Positions 1 through 10,311 of a stretch of 64,000 nucleotides of DNA are shown here, piece by piece; within the stretch, counting starts at the first letter, position 1; each line of letters opens with the position of its first letter. This stretch comes from Ephydatia muelleri. Its lineage: Eukaryota > Porifera > Demospongiae > Spongillida > Spongillidae. The notes under the pieces were generated by a model that had not been told where the DNA came from, did no database searches, and was given only the letters and a program-made list of their open reading frames with translations. Where the stretch lies: positions 6,418,205 to 6,482,204 of the forward strand of contig JABACO010000005.1 in assembly GCA_013339895.1 (NCBI GenBank). The letters are read 5' to 3'. The translations under genes were made by a program, and so were the position numbers.

Positions 1-333
1 TAAAGGTCACAATCACATGTAACCCTGTCTAGAACAAACAGCTCCTCTGTGAAAAATTTGAATGCTTTTGCATATTCCTATATAAATGCATGCCTTGCTC
101 CACTTCATACTTAAATGCATATTGTGAGACTCTATAGTGGCCCGGATGTACAGTACACGCCGTTGCTATAACGTGGAACGAATCTACTGCCAATCAAAAG
201 GTACCGTGTGGGTACATGAGTGGTGCGACATTTAACATTGTACGCTGTTTTGAATGAAACGCGGCTACATGTGTGCACATTGAGAAGACACCTGACTTAG
301 TTGTGGACGAAGCTTGGCACCGAAACAGTACGG

Positions 334-1278
334 ATGGAAGGTGCTGACAGCAATGTGTCTTGCAGCAATAATGGATCGCTGACAAACAAGCGTTTGATTA
401 TTATCCATGAGTTGCTGTTCTGCGCATCCATGGTAGCATGTCTATTTGCACTCTTATGGCTAGCATGCCTGAAGCTGCACAGGCAACTGCTTTATCGTTT
501 AGCGGCCTATCAGGTCATTGGATCATTGCTAATGTCCATTTTTCAAGTTTGTCAGTTTCACTTCTTGAGCTACGATGATTCAAAATACACGCTGTGCGTA
601 ATCGTTGCTTATTTGGATCAAGTCGCTGCATTGATAAAGCTTATCTTCGGCGGTTGGGTCACCTTCCATCTTTTCTACTTTGTGATCTTCTACAAGAATC
701 TTACAAAGCTGGAGCCCTTGTATATCATAACATCTCTACTGTTCCCTTTTGTGATTTCGGCCATTCCTTTAGCGACCGGGTCGTATGGGCCAAATGGACA
801 GTGGTGTTGGATACAAGGCAGGAGGTTTGGCTGTGAGTACCTGACAGGTTTTATTGAACAGTTTGTTACCTTCTATGGCCCTCTCTTCTTGCTGCTCGTC
901 CTGGAGTCCAGTGCCATGTTGATTATGTTGGTCACAGTGTACTATCGGTCGTGCAAAAAGGGAAACGTCAGTGTCTTTGGTAGCGACCAAAACAAGACTG
1001 TCTTTAAACAGCTCATACCTCTTGTGGCCTATCCAATCATCTTTTGCACTTTCTCAATACCACCACTGATCAACCGCGTGTACGAGCTTACAAGTCCCAA
1101 TTACGGCCTTCGCATCTTTAGTTCAACATGTTTTCCAATTTCAAGCCTCGCTGCTGGACTTACTCTCACTGCACACATCGCTATTGTTAAATGCTTCGCA
1201 CGCAGGCATTCATATCGTGCGCAGTATGAAGTCATACATGGAAGTGAAGAGGTCGTGACCGTCAAGCAAACCAACTAA
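334..1278 (+). CDS. Seven-transmembrane receptor, cAMP-receptor-like
   Basis: Single-exon G-protein-coupled receptor of about 314 residues. The first ATG of the open frame is at 334, so I use it as the start. The short N-terminus has sites for N-glycosylation (SNVS, NGS) and no clear signal peptide. Seven hydrophobic stretches follow, separated by short loops. The second extracellular loop contains YGPNGQWCWI, and helix 2 begins YRLAAYQ; both resemble the Dictyostelium cAMP-receptor-like / GPR157-like group (family knowledge). The tail after helix 7 is short and basic. An AATAAA signal follows 45 bases after the stop. A paralogue of nearly the same length lies on the other strand at 26989-27927 and a broken copy near 25.2 kb, so this is a local family. 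The ligand cannot be read from the sequence. A role in plasma-membrane signalling is inferred. Confidence 0.85.
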   Translation: MEGADSNVSCSNNGSLTNKRLIIIHELLFCASMVACLFALLWLACLKLHRQLLYRLAAYQVIGSLLMSIFQVCQFHFLSYDDSKYTLCVIVAYLDQVAALIKLIFGGWVTFHLFYFVIFYKNLTKLEPLYIITSLLFPFVISAIPLATGSYGPNGQWCWIQGRRFGCEYLTGFIEQFVTFYGPLFLLLVLESSAMLIMLVTVYYRSCKKGNVSVFGSDQNKTVFKQLIPLVAYPIIFCTFSIPPLINRVYELTSPNYGLRIFSSTCFPISSLAAGLTLTAHIAIVKCFARRHSYRAQYEVIHGSEEVVTVKQTN

Positions 1279-1322
1279 CGTCAATAGCAACACTACAACG
1301 TATATTGCACCGGACATTATTC

Positions 1323-1328
1323 AATAAA
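1323..1328 (+). promoter_or_regulatory. Polyadenylation signal AATAAA
   Basis: Canonical hexamer 45 bases past the stop codon of the receptor gene, fitting a short 3' UTR. A downstream GU-rich element was not checked. Confidence 0.6.
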
Positions 1329-2071
1329 CCAAGGAATCGATCCTAGGGGTGTGTAGAAGTTTCAGTGATGTAACCTGCTCTTTGTACGAGTATACTGAAT
1401 GCTACTCTCTTGCTTTCAATTACAATTCGCACCATGTAATCACTGCCGGGCACATGCATGTCTTGATGCATCGTCATAGCATCCAAAACTATTGAAATAA
1501 TGTTCAATGCCATAGTGACCGATCTCACAAATACCCATCTCCATTAAATTTGAATGTATTTTAAAAGACAAAACATGTACAGAAAATGTCGCTGGTTGCC
1601 TGGCTACTACTACTACATTGAAAAATTGAACCATAACTTCGTTCTGCACTGGCTAGGGAAACAAAGTATGGACAAATTCCAATGCAATCAGGTGCTATGA
1701 AAACTTCCTCTACTGGCACATCGTCTTTGGCAACTGTAATGCTCTCCTGGCTCTGTTGGTTAGATGTGGAGCTGACAGCAGATGGGATTGCAATGGTTAT
1801 TACAAGTTTGTCAACTCCATTTTAGCCTATAGTCATGATGTGTGCTACTAATAATAACAGAAAGAAAAGGTTACTACATTGTAGCTAAAAGTAGTTATAA
1901 TTATGAAAATAATGAGTTCATTTTTAAATGGCAGTTCTTTCTCTTTGCAGCTTCATGTAAACTTGGTTTCCTGGGTATCTAGATATCTGATCACCCAACA
2001 TTTAATTATATCTTTTCTTCAAAGCCACCTCGCTGTTTATTAAATTTTAGTAACTATCACAGATCTTCCTG
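1329..2071. other. Intergenic, no gene seen
   Basis: AT-rich sequence. The short open frames show no family resemblance or splice-supported structure. No terminal repeats recognised. Confidence 0.5.
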
Positions 2072-4044
2072 TCAAAGTGATATCCTCCTTGTCAGCCTCT
2101 CTGCCAGCCCACCTTCCTCCACCTCATCTTCCCCACTCACGTCCACCTTCCCTGCCACACCCACACCCTCCTCCTCCCCAGACATGCGTGGGTAAACAAC
2201 CCAGGTGAGAAAGCTGAAGAGGAAGGTGAGAAAGGCGCCACTCAGGCCCAGACCCACGGCCCTGTAGCTGATGTCGGAGTTGCTGTACACCCAGCATTCT
2301 CCCTTGCTCCCACAGTTGTACTGCCAGAGGGTACAGGCCGAATCAAAGATGGCACCAAACAGAAGGGATCCAGGGATGTTCCCAAAGACACAGAATATAA
2401 TGGACTGGAGACCAAGAGCTAACGTTCTCTGCTCATCAGCAACACACCCGTGTGATGGAATGGAACGAGGACACATGATAGAATGGGGATGTATGGTGGA
2501 TGGAAATGGGCTCCAAATGACCAAATGGTGGGCATAACATACTGGCCAAATGATGTGACATATTACATCTCCTCCACCTCCTCCCCCTTGTACTCTATTA
2601 TGCAACTGTAGGCTATCTGTACATGTAGAAGCATAATGATCTGTTGTAAAAAGATATCCATAATACATACAACTCGTTTGTAACAACATTTAGCACTCCA
2701 TGTATCCCAAGAAGTTAGCCAGTCAGCAGGTAGCCAATGCTCGGGCCAACACAATGCAAGGGACAATGTCTTCTGATCCCTTGTCATCACAAGCACAGGG
2801 TTACTGGAGCTGCTGTCTGTAGTGAACAAGTTCTTTCATGATACAAAATCTCGAATGCTTTTCTACATATCCATTACACTCTTGCATCACTGAATATCGA
2901 GTTCTACAGTTATTGTGTTGGCCTATTGTGACCTGTGGGTGGCAGCTGCCATAGGAATAGGGTGTGCAACAAAGGTTGATACACTGTTGCTTCACTGTTT
3001 GCCAAGCAGTCAGGTGGGCGATGGGTGACATTTCGTGATTGCATGCCCTTCTGAATTGGGGGTGTGACTGCATGATCTAAGAAATTACACCTGGCTTATT
3101 TGTGTTCAAAGCTTGCAGGCAACAAAACAGTGTGGCCAATGGAATTTGACAACTCCATTCGTAATCACCAGGGTGGTCTGGCCAACAGAAAGAAAATGTT
3201 ACTGCATTTGCAGCTAAAATTTGTTTTGAGACTTAATTTTGAGCAAACGTACATGCTATAAGTTTATTATTAAATGGTATCCTTTTCTGTCTCTGTGAAT
3301 AAGTGGTCAAATTTTCATGTGCCATAATAATGATTGCAACATACAATCACAGCTGTACTGTACTTTAAAGAGGACAAATTTTTTGCTGTACATTTCTCTG
3401 ATTATGTTAGAGCTAGCTAGTCCTTGCACCTATGTGACCTAGCGTTGAGGCAAGCACATTTGTATACTGGGCCTGGTGCCACACCAGGTATGACTCACAA
3501 TTGGGATGGCATTAATTAGAATGCGATTCACCTCACAATGATGATTATTGGGACCTGCAGGACAAACACGAGGAACAGGGTGACCCAATGAACACTAGGA
3601 ATATGTAGAGGCCATTGCAAGTATCTTTGTCGCACACTCCAGTTGTGGCGCTGCTGTTATAGAGGTGTGAGCCACCAAACTCCTCCTGCAGCTGCTCAGC
3701 AACGCATGAACAGTTTTCAAATAACAGGGTCTTTCGTAGGCCCTCATGATGCCATTGGTGCAGGTTTGGAGGGGTTGGGTGTCCTGAAGACACGACTCCA
3801 GGTTGTCCCCCATGCTTGCCCCCTGAGGAGGTGGGGGCCCCAAAGAAGAACTGTGGGGTGGCAAAGACGAGGCAGCCGAGGCCCTGGATCACCAGGTCTG
3901 CCCCGAGCCACCTGTGTTTGTGACCACGCTCACCGCAGTAGCTGATGAAGAGGACGGAGATGATGTCGGCGATGTCAAAGAAGATGTAAATGAGTGTGGC
4001 CAGCGTGCTGAAGAACTGGTACTGCTTCTGAATGGTGGAGAGGA
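2072..4044 (-). pseudogene. SLCO (OATP) organic anion transporter remnant
   Basis: Three colinear pieces of a 12-transmembrane OATP transporter on the minus strand. The first, about 4044-3560, starts just after a CTGCAG acceptor. It reads [10 protein letters not shown] and then FISYCGERGHKHRWLG, the TM2-TM3 signature of the family. The second, about 2800-2700, reads VGPSIGYLL, the conserved GPAIGYLLG stretch before TM4-5, but in a frame with stops. The third, 2460-2072, reads DEQRTLALGLQ, then IPGSLLFGAIFD and CGSKGECWVY, which is the TM11-TM12 end, followed by an acidic tail and stop. Only about 240 bases separate pieces two and three, so TM5-TM10 and the Kazal-like loop are missing, and no TM1 exon was found upstream. 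I read this as a truncated, dead gene. An assembly deletion is an alternative. Confidence 0.7.
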
Positions 4045-4059
4045 CTGCAGGGGTAAAAC

Positions 4060-4116
4060 GTGTGTGTGTGTGCGTGTGTGTGTGTGTGTGTGTGTGCATG
4101 TGTGTGTGTATGTGTG

Positions 4117-4150
<34 letters not shown>

Positions 4151-4292
4151 CATGTGTGTGTGCATATATGTGTGCGTGTGTGTGTGCATGTGTGTGTGTG
4201 TGTCTGTGTGCATGTGTGTGCGTGTGTGCATGTATGTGTGCGCGCGTGTGTGTGCGTGTGTGTGCGTGTGGGTGTGGGTGTATGTGATGTGG
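4060..4292 (+). repeat. (TG)n microsatellite with CA/TA interruptions
   Basis: About 230 bases of TG repeat with occasional GCATG and GTATG interruptions, directly upstream (minus strand) of the first SLCO exon. It gives long artefactual frames of His-Thr or Cys-Val. Confidence 0.95.
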
Positions 4293-4310
4293 TGTGTGGG
4301 TGGTTATTCA

Positions 4311-4920
4311 ACCGTCCGATAACTTACCACCATTGTGCATTCGGTCAGCCGGTTGATCATCGGTTGATCAACCGGCGTCCGGTTGATCAACCGGATAAAT
4401 TAACCATCCGTGAGGAACATATATTTTAATCGATAAGTGTACCTTCGTTATAATAATAAACAGTAAAATACATGAAAATCTAGCCAGGATAACTCTGCCT
4501 GAACCAGTGATAATTATCTCTGCCTGAACACACGATCAACCTAAGATATATAGAGTAGAGCGGTGCCACATCATCGAACCCAAGTCCACTCTCCAGTTCA
4601 CTCGTGAGCTCCTCAAACACAAACTGGATGCCCTTATGATGGCAAAGGCTAGACGTGCCCTAACGTAGCCACATGTCTGAATCTCCTCCATATACTCTCT
4701 TAATGGTGTATATACCCTGCCTTGTTTTGGCAGCAAGTGTACAAGCACGTAGGTTTTGTGATCAGCTATTGTCGGATGATGGATACGCACCTTTAGTGCT
4801 ACCAACAGACTGGAAATGAACTGCAGTGGTAAAGTGGGGCCCCAGGCACACATTGTTACGCTATAGACATTGTACATTCATCAGAATAAAGTGTTTTGCA
4901 AGAGAATCTGTACCTGGATC
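4311..4920. other. Gene-free stretch with palindromic CCGGTTGATCAACCGG repeats
   Basis: Positions 4349-4400 hold three copies of CGGTTGATCA, two of them in the 16-base palindrome CCGGTTGATCAACCGG. This resembles subterminal repeats of hAT-like elements, compare the CCGGTTAACCGG repeats near 30.7 kb. No partner end was located. The rest, to the hAT-A target duplication at 4913-4920, has no recognisable gene. Confidence 0.4.
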
Positions 4921-5080
4921 CAGTGGCGTGGTGGCTATTTGATGGCTGGGGGGGGGCCTGGATATGTGGATGCGACCCCGTCCCCTTCTCTTCCTAGCGT
5001 TTACACGTAGCACTTTTCGCAAGCAGCAAATCAACGCAATTGTGTTCAATTCAGTGCGGTGTTGCATGTGCACGTGTAAA

Positions 5081-5318
5081 TTATAATGCAAACGGCATGA
5101 ACAATTTATCGGCAAAGCAATGCTCGGGACAATTCCGCCGAGCTATTAACAGTAGCCCATCGAGTCTCTCCTGCATCATTGTTGATCTCAGTCGAGTCTT
5201 GACCCTTTTCAGTGCAGAAAAACTACGTTCAGCTGTGCATGAACTAATAGGGATGGCCAAAGCTATTGAATATGCCTTACTGCACGCTGAGCTCGGAAAA
5301 TGCATCCACAAGGTGATA
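5081..5318 (-). pseudogene. hAT-A transposase, C-terminal dimerisation domain
   Basis: Reads ALAIPISSCTAERSFSALKR followed by VKTRLRSTMMQERL, the hAT C-terminal dimerisation signature, and ends at a stop at 5081. It is separated from its upstream part (9324-9745) by the insertion of hAT-B. Reading across that junction, the codons for CNPKYHLVDAFSEL run through the duplicated CTTGGGAT (ATCCCAAG on this strand), so the two blocks were one frame. A one-base shift lies between the FSEL block and the AIPISS block. Confidence 0.8.
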
Positions 5319-5955
5319 CTTGGGATCAGTGCTGCCGCAATATGGTCCTTAGCCGATATCGCCTACATCGCGATATATCGCGATATGAGTAAAATATTGT
5401 ATCGCGATATTTATTCATCGAGCAATTATTGATCAATAACCACACAGATTTCATGCAAGTTGAGGTTGCGTTGTTGGGGTGGCGACACTAGAACAAACAC
5501 ATACAAGGCTATAGGGCGCGAGAGGGGGGAGGCCGGCCCGGGGGGGGGGGGGGGGGGGGGGCGGGGGCGGGGGAAGAGCACTGTACATTGGTACAGACTT
5601 CAGGGTTCTCCCTAGGAAAAAAAAGTAGAGCGGCAAAGGGAGGGTGCGGGAGGGGGGTACCCCTCCTGCCCAGCAAGGGGGTATGGAGGAGCGCTGGGAG
5701 CTCCCCCATGGGGGTCTGGGGTGGAGCCCCAGAAATTTTTGCAGTTTTAGTGCTTAACCACTACCAAAACCACTAAAAATTTATAGACTGTCATGTATTA
5801 TTTATGGAGGCTAGTCCCATGTCATTTTAAATCAATTATTTAAGCACAACATTATAGATGTGAGGCAGTTTGTTCAGTGATACAAGAATCATATAATGAA
5901 CCAGAGGACAGCATGCAAAAGTTAACTTGAACTGAAGAAGAATTGATGTGTTAGC

Positions 5956-8389
5956 CTAGGTTTGGATTTTCCTATTAGTAATTGAGCTCCATTTGTTTAC
6001 AGCTGATTCAAAGTCAAACTCATCAAGAGAAGGGCCTTGTATACTGATACGAAGTAAAGCATCCAATGTGACTGATTTAAGCCTATTTCGTATTCGAGTT
6101 TTCACTCGTTTCATTGTTGAGAATGCACGTTCACAATCAGCAGTATTGATTGGAATCACAAGAGCCAAATTAGCTAAGCAAGATAGCTGTGGGTAGACAG
6201 GGTTTAGCTTTTCATTTACAAGATCTTTCATCACTTCAATAGCTTTAGCGTTACTGTAATGATCTTGTAGCATATAATAAAATGACTCCCACTCCTTTCT
6301 CAATTTCTCAGCACTTACTGGAGCATCTTCACCTGTTCCATAGTGAGAAATTAGAAGTTGTAGTTTTTCTTTGTAGTTATGGGAAACCTTATCCCTCTCT
6401 TCATCTGTAGCAGCATAAGGAGGGAGAATAAATATGTCAAATCCCTGTAAAAGCTCTGCAAAAGTAAAGCGATCATTTAGGTTCTGTAGGAGTAAGTTAA
6501 AAAAGGGCTGGCGAACATGTTTGTTAAATGTATCCTTAATAATAGGTGGTATCCTTGTATTAAACTCTTTCAACTCATCATTCAGTGCTGCATCTGTTGC
6601 TGTAACATCTGGTGGAGTTTTAGCATCTCTATAGGAAGTCAGGGTTTTCATGCATGCATTAAGATGTGGCTGAATCATTGAAAGTTGGATATAAGTTCCT
6701 TGAAACAGTCAAGAAAGGTGAGATAGATGTGGTAACACTTTAGACATTAAATGCAAGCAAGCAATAAAGTGGTAAGACTTCATCATGTTGAATTCAGCAT
6801 CTCGTGTATAGCCTTCAAGCCTGATGTTCGCACAGGACTTGCCTGGAAAAACCAAAAAAGTGTCGACAAACTCCTTTTAAACTTGCTGACATAATCAACA
6901 TCTTCTCCTGCTTGTGAACATGCTAAAGCAAGACGGTGAGCAGCACAGTGAATACTCACAAGATACTGATTGCTATGGTGCAACCTAGTTGCTACTCCTG
7001 TCACCCTACCAGTCATTACTGCAGCACCATCTGAACCAAATCCCATCATTTTGTTGGTAGGCAGCTCTTTTTCAACTAAATAGGCTCGAATGGCTTCTTC
7101 AATGCACTCAGCTGTTCCATTCACGAGATCAACAATACGCAGGAACGTACTGCATGGCTCACCCAGTTCAGAAATGTATCGGCCATACAAAACAAGATGT
7201 TTAGTGATTGATACATCAGTACTCTCATCTATCATTAGCCCATAAAATGGACTGGTACGAAGAGCATGAAGCTGAGAATCTTCTATCTGCTGAGCAAGAG
7301 TGATAACTAGCTCTTGGATGATACGTTCGCTCGTATAGTGAGCATTTCCACCCACATTCAGTGCTGACAAGTGAGTACAACCGAGGTTCTTTACAAGGGA
7401 CAGTAGTGGCTCATAGTTTGTAGTATGAGCAATCTCTTGTTTGCACAGCCAGTAAAGGCATTTCATAGCAGCAATCAGAGCTTGTCTCTGAAGTGTTACT
7501 TGCTTATCTAGAGCTTCTTTGATACCACCTCTGGCCCTAACCATTTTACATGCACGCTCCTGTTCTAGTGCCTCTCTATGCATCACAGATCCTTCATGTC
7601 TAGACAGCATATCCTTACGAATAGTGACACAAGGCTCCTTATTCCAAACCACAGATTGGTTTTGGCGATTCCTTGTATTAAATTTGTGACAAAGCTTGCA
7701 ATACATCCCCTCTCCCTCACAGTAGTAAACCCAGGTGTATTCGGTTTCCCAACTGCTTAGATAGCCAGTTTTGTGTTTCAACCTGTCTGCCTGTCTGACA
7801 TTTTTTGGATGTACCAAGCTTGAGTCTATGCTGTGAGAAAGTGCCTCCTTAGACTTTCTGCTGGTACATTGTTCATTTAATCTACAGGCATGGCTATTAG
7901 ATGGTTGATGAGATGGAGAGATGAAGCTGGCACTGGAAGTAGCAATGTATAGCTAGTACATGTAGATGGCGCATGAGAGGTAGAAAAGTAGCTGATAGAT
8001 GGTTCATGCGAGGTAGAGACATAGCTGGTAGATGGGCCCTCATCAGAGGTAGAGAAGTAGCTGGTAGATGGGCCCTCATCAAAGGTAGAGAAGTAGCTGG
8101 AAGATGGGCCCTCATCAAAGGTAGAGACATAGCTGGTAGATGGGCCCTCATCAGAGGTAGAGACATAGCTGGTAGATGGGCCCTCATCAGAGGTAGAGAC
8201 ATAGCTGGTAGATGGGCCCTCATCAGAGGTAGAGAAGCAGCTGATAGATGGCTCATCAGAGGTATTTAAGTAACTGGTAGATGGCTGTGCAAAGGTTGTA
8301 ATGCTGCTAGCAGATGGCTGGTCAGAGGTTGACAGTTTAGACTTAGGAGAAAAAAAAGAAGTAATCTTTCCTTCTCTAGTCCGTTTCAT
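5956..8389 (-). pseudogene. hAT-B transposase (ZNF862/ZMYM-like), broken
   Basis: Starts at ATG 8389 with MKRTREGKITSFFSPKSK, the usual N-terminus of this hAT clade, followed by a Ser/Thr-rich 12-residue tandem repeat. After a frameshift near 7940 comes the zinc-finger region (YCEGEGMYCKLCHKF) and the catalytic core with LMIDESTDVS, GFGSDGAAVMTG and IHCAAHRLALA. The core stops at 6783. The second block (6678-5956) carries the dimerisation domain IPINTADCERAFSTMKRVKT. Between the blocks lies a TGA near 6703, and roughly 60 residues normally containing the RWLS-type motif are missing. With at least three lesions it is unlikely to be active. No host domain is fused to it. Confidence 0.85.
8017..8250 (-). 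repeat. 36-bp coding minisatellite in the hAT-B N-terminus
   Basis: About six to seven copies of a 36-base unit encoding SDEGPSTSYVST on the minus strand. Copies differ by a few bases (YVST or YFST). The frame is kept through the array, so it expanded while coding or by whole units. Confidence 0.85.
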
Positions 8390-9323
8390 TTCTAAGTATG
8401 CCTACTATGGACAAGCAACTATACGGGGCAACACAAGAACGTAAAATCTCTTTTATCGAACAGCGCGCGCTATTTTGTTACGTTATTTTTAAATACGGTC
8501 GATGACACAATTGCGTAACCGCATTGCGCGTAATTAATTCTGCGTCGTTAAGTGTATGCACGCTAAAAAAGTAGAGTTGCGCAGCGCCATTCTAAAAGGG
8601 CCTAGGGAGAACTCTGCAGTACATATACCGGTATACATGTACATGAATAGAGCGCTGCCAAAATGGTATAAGGAAGTATCTAGCTATGACTGCACCTTTA
8701 GAAAGGGCTTGCTCCACGACATGAGTTATACACCAGAAAAGAAATCATGCATCAAGTCACTTACTCGACCGGCCGGATAAATACATTTTTTGTCACATGC
8801 AGAAAAAGAATTTAAGAGAGGATTAAATCACTGCGTGATTGAACATTAATGATATGCTTTCCGATCACATAATGATTCCAAAATGATTTTATGGTCGTAT
8901 TGTAATTTTGCCACTATACAAGTAACCCGAAAAAAGACTCGTGATATTATCTCCATAACCGTGAACTCTACCGTGACAATATTTCAGGAAATAATACATG
9001 ATATAGTGAAAAAAAGGTACTTATTATAAGCGCTCGCGGTTACACGTTCAAATACATACAGGGCGGCTGATTTTTATTTCGATGGGAGCGGATAATTTAC
9101 AGTACTGATATATGTACATGCACGCAGCACCGCAGCGGAATTCGAATGTATGTGTGCGGCCCAACACTAGTTGCAGCTGCTGAATGACTTTTCGTATATT
9201 TTAGTTTTTCTCCGTCTATTCTTCCGTCTATCTCCGTATATCCCATGCACGTTTGTATCGCGATATGACTAAAAAGTATCTATATCGCATATCACGATAT
9301 ATCGCGGCAGCCCTGCTTGGGAT

Positions 9324-9745
9324 TGCAAAGGAGAGTTAATGCAGCCGAATTCAAATTAAAGTTTGATTTTATTTCATCATCTTCCTCATCCATTTTAATT
9401 TAGAACAATCACTTAATTTCATCTTCTGAAATGCTGTTTGGTTGCGTAAAATTGAATCGTTTTCCACAATTTCTAGAGGGATCCAAATTGTATTTATCGC
9501 AAAACGCTGCTATCTGGGATTGCAGACATTTCTCCGTTTTTACTGACACATTAAATGATGAGAACTAGACAGGCGAAAACACAGCAAGCGACTGCAATAG
9601 TGATTTATTATTCTCAAACCGGTTTCTTAAGGACACAAGGAGAGTATCTACTACAATATAAAAAGTGTTGCGTTTCCACACAGATTCAGGTGTCTCAACT
9701 TCAAAGCACTCGTGGCAACGAATACGACTGCATGGTTTTCCATTC
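9324..9745 (-). pseudogene. hAT-A transposase, middle block
   Basis: On the minus strand this reads FYIVVDTLLVSLRNRFENNK and then LLQSLAVFSPV, matching the part of hAT transposases that precedes the dimerisation domain. Stops and a shift follow near 9560 and 9430 before the SNFNLNSAALTLLCNP block. It continues into 15885-16400 upstream and 5081-5318 downstream once the younger elements are removed. Confidence 0.75.
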
Positions 9746-10311
9746 TATGTCAGTGGCGGCATAGATAATAGAATAAAGGGATTGGAAACGGTATATAAAT
9801 TTACGTGACGTGACGTCACGTTCCGTTACATGACCGTGCTTCGCATTGAATATTCTAGTGGGCGTGTGAACTGTTGAGCATCCGTTCGTAAAGAGCTTCT
9901 TTAGTGTTGTTTAACCTATACCTGTGTGAGGACAGCCTTTTTGACACCCAAACATCGTTTAGCTATTCTTTCCTCAGACAGCGGGCAATCGTATAGCTGC
10001 CTCCTGATTGGAAATTGGTTGTGTGATTTTCCTGGACACAGGTACCATCAGGAAACCTTTTTGTGAGTTCCAGTATAGAGTACGTAGTGGGTAGTGTGGC
10101 TGTGGAAGGTTTTGGAGCCTCTAAAAAGTGTTTTGGCGTTGTAGATCGGTAATTTGCTAGCTAATGACACCCGAAAAGCGTACTTTTTGTGTAATTTTCC
10201 CATAGAAGTGGTTAGGTTTGTAGAAAATTTCAGGATATATACTGAACCAGAGATGCATGTAGAGTGGCGTGATCAATATTTGTTGTATGTGCTGCATGTT
10301 TATAGGAGCAA

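Larger units (their letters stand above)
5327..9315 (-). mobile_element. hAT-B: hAT transposon inserted in hAT-A
   Basis: The left end is CAGTGCTGCCGC and the right end GCGGCAGCCCTG, imperfect inverted repeats, followed inward by several ATCGCGATAT-type subterminal motifs at both ends (5358-5412 and 9256-9306). Flanks are the identical 8-mer CTTGGGAT at 5319-5326 and 9316-9323. The element is 3989 bases and carries one minus-strand transposase gene (8389-5956), now broken. A 22-base G run lies at 5540-5561. The insertion split the hAT-A transposase frame. Confidence 0.9.

Noticed and set aside
2801-3073. Cys-rich minus-strand frame resembling the Kazal-like loop of OATP transporters
   Set aside because: Its position is upstream of the GPSIGYLL block, whereas the loop should follow it, and the cysteine spacing does not fit well.
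3889-4429. Long frames of His-Thr or Cys-Val repeats on both strands
   Set aside because: They are translations of the TG microsatellite and have no independent coding evidence.
7897-8269. Arg/Gly/Trp-rich or His/Leu-rich frames over the 36-bp repeat
   Set aside because: Shadow frames of the Ser/Thr-rich hAT-B N-terminus, whose MKRTREGKITSFFSPK start identifies the real frame.
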